Shown: positions 6,525 through 8,180 of the stretch, one piece after another | How positions within the stretch are numbered: position 1 is the first letter of the stretch | Layout: each line of letters starts with the position of its first letter | From: Nitrospirota bacterium | GTDB lineage: Bacteria > Nitrospirota > Nitrospiria > Nitrospirales > UBA8639 | Direction of reading: 5' to 3' | NCBI GenBank assembly: GCA_029881175.1 | Contig: JAOUNC010000111.1 | Span: 1 to 8,180 of the forward strand | Length of the DNA: 8,180 bases | Translations under genes and position numbers: made by a program | Notes under the pieces: generated by a model | The model's database searches: none | What the model was told of the DNA's origin: nothing | The model's input: only the letters and a program-made list of their open reading frames with translations

Positions 6525-7694
6525 TCAACGTTGGTGAAACGCCATTCGGAGATTCTCCCCCGCTTCCTGTAAAACCTGATCCGTTTTGGCAAAGGCAACA
6601 CGCACAAGACGCGATCCCAAATCGGTAGCCTGATAGTAAAATGCACTCCCTGGAACCACCGCCACTTTGGCTTCGGCAATTAGCCGCTTGGTAAAGGATG
6701 AGGAATCACCTTGATGTTCCCAGGGGGCAAAGCCGGCGAGAAGATAGTAGGCCCCCTGTGGGGGGTAGGGCTCAAATCCACTTTGAGTCAGCATCCGTAC
6801 GGTCAGGTCCCGCCGCTGTAAAAATACCGCACGAAGCTCGGCATAGTAGGTCTCGGGTAATCCCAACGCCGTGACCGCAGCATATTGAAACGGGGTTGGG
6901 GCACAGATGGTGAGATAATCGTGCACCGTGCGAATCGCAGCAGTGACTTCAGGCGAAGCCAACACATAGCCCAACCGCCACCCCGTTGCGGCATAAATTT
7001 TTGAGAGGCCACCTGTGATCACCAAACTCGTCCAATTTGGGGCCAGAGTGGAGGGGGCAACATGTCGAGAGGGTTCGTAGTACAAATGGTCATAAATTTC
7101 ATCGGTCACGACATAGATACCATGCCGGTCGGCCAGGTTCAGGATCGCCAACAATTCCTCCTTCGTAAAGACGTGTCCGGAAGGATTGTGTGGTGTATTC
7201 AGAATAATGGCCCGTGTTCGTTGATTGATGGTGGATTGAAGTTCATCAAGAGGCAAAGCGTAACCGGGAGGACGGAGAGTGACGAACCGCGGCGTTCCAC
7301 TCGCAAAATACACCGCCGGCACATAATTTTCATGCGCGGGTTCGATGACAATCACTTCATCCCCCACTTCGACGAGCGCCAGCATGGCCGCCACGATCGC
7401 TTCTGTCACTCCGCACGTAATCGTAATCTCCGTCTCCGGGTCCACCGTCAAACCATGTCGTTCTTTCACATGCCGGGCAATCGCTTCCCGCAACTCTGCC
7501 AAGCCCCAGGTCACTGAGTATTGATTATGGTCGTGGTTAATGGCGTCAATCGCGGCTTGCTTCACGGCAGGGGAAGTCGGGAAATCAGGACGACCTTGGG
7601 CCAGATTAATCGCCTGATGCTCCAAGGCAATTCGCATATTTTCACGAATTTGGGAGGGGCCAATAAGATGTAATCGGGAGGGTGATTTGAACAT
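6525..7694 (-). CDS. PLP-dependent class I/II aminotransferase
   Basis: A 389-residue fold-type I aminotransferase moving an amino group between an amino acid and a 2-oxo acid in the cytoplasm. Visible markers are NLAQGRPDFP (30-39), the Y59 segment, the PLP ring contacts NPSG (170-173) and DEIY (198-201), the cofactor lysine K232 in GGLSKIYAATGWRLGY (228-243), and the substrate-carboxylate arginine R365 in RLVRVAFAK. This pattern fits the broad aspartate/kynurenine/methionine aminotransferase group; I cannot assign the amino acid. ATG 7694 gives the expected N-terminus (RLHLIGPSQIRENMR) but has only a weak AAG-type ribosome binding site; the next Met, at residue 20, would remove conserved sequence. 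A 7-base hairpin ends 13 bases before the ATG. A TGGC-N7-TTGC element at 7783-7797 suggests sigma-54-dependent expression, probably together with the downstream carboxypeptidase. Confidence 0.95.
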   Translation of the reverse strand: MFKSPSRLHLIGPSQIRENMRIALEHQAINLAQGRPDFPTSPAVKQAAIDAINHDHNQYSVTWGLAELREAIARHVKERHGLTVDPETEITITCGVTEAIVAAMLALVEVGDEVIVIEPAHENYVPAVYFASGTPRFVTLRPPGYALPLDELQSTINQRTRAIILNTPHNPSGHVFTKEELLAILNLADRHGIYVVTDEIYDHLYYEPSRHVAPSTLAPNWTSLVITGGLSKIYAATGWRLGYVLASPEVTAAIRTVHDYLTICAPTPFQYAAVTALGLPETYYAELRAVFLQRRDLTVRMLTQSGFEPYPPQGAYYLLAGFAPWEHQGDSSSFTKRLIAEAKVAVVPGSAFYYQATDLGSRLVRVAFAKTDQVLQEAGENLRMAFHQR

Positions 7695-7703
7695 ACTTGG
7701 CTT

Positions 7704-7735
7704 AAACCCGTGACCACGAAATCACGGGGCGGTTT
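7704..7735 (-). promoter_or_regulatory. Hairpin in the aminotransferase leader
   Basis: CCCGTGA (7707-7713) and TCACGGG (7722-7728) form a perfect 7-base stem with an 8-base loop, and outer AAA/TTT bases can add pairs across a bulge (AAACC 7704-7708, GGTTT 7731-7735). In the minus-strand transcript it ends 13 bases before the aminotransferase ATG, with only three U after the stem. It could be a weak terminator for the upstream transglutaminase gene, a translational control hairpin, or an operator. Confidence 0.45.
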
Positions 7736-7782
7736 GCATTTACCGATTCAAAACAAAAAATCATTTTCATGGAAAGGATTCC

Positions 7783-7797
7783 GCAAGAAGATCGCCA
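7783..7797 (-). promoter_or_regulatory. Candidate sigma-54 (-24/-12) promoter of the aminotransferase operon
   Basis: The minus strand reads TGGC (7797-7794), seven bases, TTGC (7786-7783), preceded by T. This is the sigma-54 core TTGGC-N7-TTGC with the invariant GG and GC exactly ten bases apart; the less conserved ACG is GAT here. It lies in the intergenic gap, pointing at the aminotransferase. Transcription would start near 7772, leaving a leader of about 78 bases that contains the hairpin. The eight core bases would match by chance roughly once in 65,000 positions, so finding one in a 176-base gap in the right orientation is notable. Confidence 0.6.
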
Positions 7798-7859
7798 ACT
7801 GAAGAAACAAATACCTGACTGGAGTCCATCGCCCATGCTCACCACAAATCTAAAACCAA

Positions 7860-7877
7860 TGTCTCAAACGTTACACA
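7860..7877. promoter_or_regulatory. Imperfect dyad, candidate upstream activator site
   Basis: TGTCTCA-N4-TTACACA has arms matching at five of seven positions, and its left arm is identical to the half-site next to the regulator's start codon (shared 9-mer ATGTCTCAA at 7859-7867 and 3446-3454). Its centre is about 95 bases upstream of the predicted sigma-54 start, a usual distance for an enhancer-binding protein site. It overlaps the stop codon of the transglutaminase gene. Binding is inferred. Confidence 0.35.
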
Positions 7878-8180
7878 ATAGAAGGCAGAGTGACCGGTGA
7901 AACATCCACCGAAACGGTAGGCGTGTGATGGCCTCCTCCAACCATGAAGCCATTGATCGGGCTCACATCACCATAATCACGTCCCCAAGCAAGAGTGATG
8001 TGTTCGTCGCTAGGAATACAATTATTGGTAGGATCGAAGTCTATCCAGCCCATGCCGGGACACCAGACAGAAAGCCAGGCATGCGAGGCGTCGGCTCCGA
8101 CGAGTTTTTCCTGTCCTTCCGGCGGATGCGTTAGGAGATAGCCGCTAATATACCTAGCGGGCAGTCCCAAGCTGCGCAAG
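7871..8180 (-). CDS. Transglutaminase-like family protein, C-terminal part
   Basis: The frame is open to the right edge, so only about 102 C-terminal residues are visible; the true start and the catalytic Cys lie outside the window. Visible residues begin with LRSLGLPARYISGYL, the helix and strand that normally follow the Cys in bacterial transglutaminase-core proteins. DASHAWLSVW carries the catalytic His (about residue 33 of the visible part) and WIDFDPTNN the Asp (about 49). Then comes HITLAWGRDYGDVSPINGF and a C-terminal beta segment (GGGHHTPTVSVDVSPV), as is usual in this group. Such proteins have the papain-like protease/transglutaminase fold; the substrate is unknown. In many bacteria relatives sit beside alpha-E and circularly permuted ATP-grasp genes, which would be upstream, beyond this window. 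The stop TAA (7873-7871) lies inside the candidate activator site for the next operon. Confidence 0.9.
   Translation of the reverse strand, partial: LRSLGLPARYISGYLLTHPPEGQEKLVGADASHAWLSVWCPGMGWIDFDPTNNCIPSDEHITLAWGRDYGDVSPINGFMVGGGHHTPTVSVDVSPVTLPSIV

Noticed and set aside
7062..7517. 151-codon plus-strand frame opposite the aminotransferase
   Set aside because: It is antisense to a complete, motif-verified aminotransferase and has no recognisable domain or ribosome binding site.
1..8180. Mobile element, CRISPR, toxin-antitoxin or phage defence system
   Set aside because: No transposase, integrase, regular spaced repeats, small paired frames or defence-type domains are visible; the ATP-grasp and GNAT genes alone do not make such a case.

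Overview
This window looks like chromosomal DNA of a Gram-negative-type bacterium that uses sigma-54. Base composition is roughly half G+C, genes are densely packed, and most genes lie on the minus strand. It carries an NtrC-type enhancer-binding protein, a thermostable-type M32 carboxypeptidase, a class I/II aminotransferase and a bacterial transglutaminase-like protein. The combination and protein style remind me of Nitrospirota (Nitrospira-like), but that is an impression, not a demonstrated assignment. I see no rRNA, tRNA, CRISPR array, insertion sequence or phage gene.

Layout. (1) Minus strand, 2928 down to 1: a GNAT N-acetyltransferase, then after 129 bases an ATP-grasp ligase, then with an 8-base start/stop overlap an unrecognised soluble protein that runs off the left edge. 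(2) 2929-3453: a 525-base, AT-rich divergent intergenic region holding a large imperfect hairpin, short repeats, a probable promoter for the acetyltransferase, and two perfect inverted repeats just before the regulator's ATG. (3) Plus strand 3454-4920: a sigma-54 enhancer-binding regulator with a degenerate receiver domain. (4) Minus strand, 7694 down to 4963: a PLP aminotransferase followed by an M32 metallocarboxypeptidase, convergent with the regulator. (5) Minus strand, right edge to 7871: the C-terminal part of a transglutaminase-like protein.

How it may work together. The 176-base gap ahead of the aminotransferase contains a sequence with the exact sigma-54 core TGGC-N7-TTGC in the correct orientation. 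About 95 bases upstream of the predicted start is an imperfect dyad containing TGTCTCA, the same half-site found in the perfect inverted repeat against the regulator's own start codon. The simplest model, which is inference, is that the regulator binds TGTCYCA-type dyads, controls its own gene, and activates the aminotransferase-carboxypeptidase operon through sigma-54. That operon would release and deaminate amino acids from peptides, a nitrogen/amino-acid role typical of sigma-54 circuits. The acetyltransferase/ATP-grasp/unknown-protein cluster is the other part of interest: a possible small-molecule ligation system whose product cannot be named from sequence alone.
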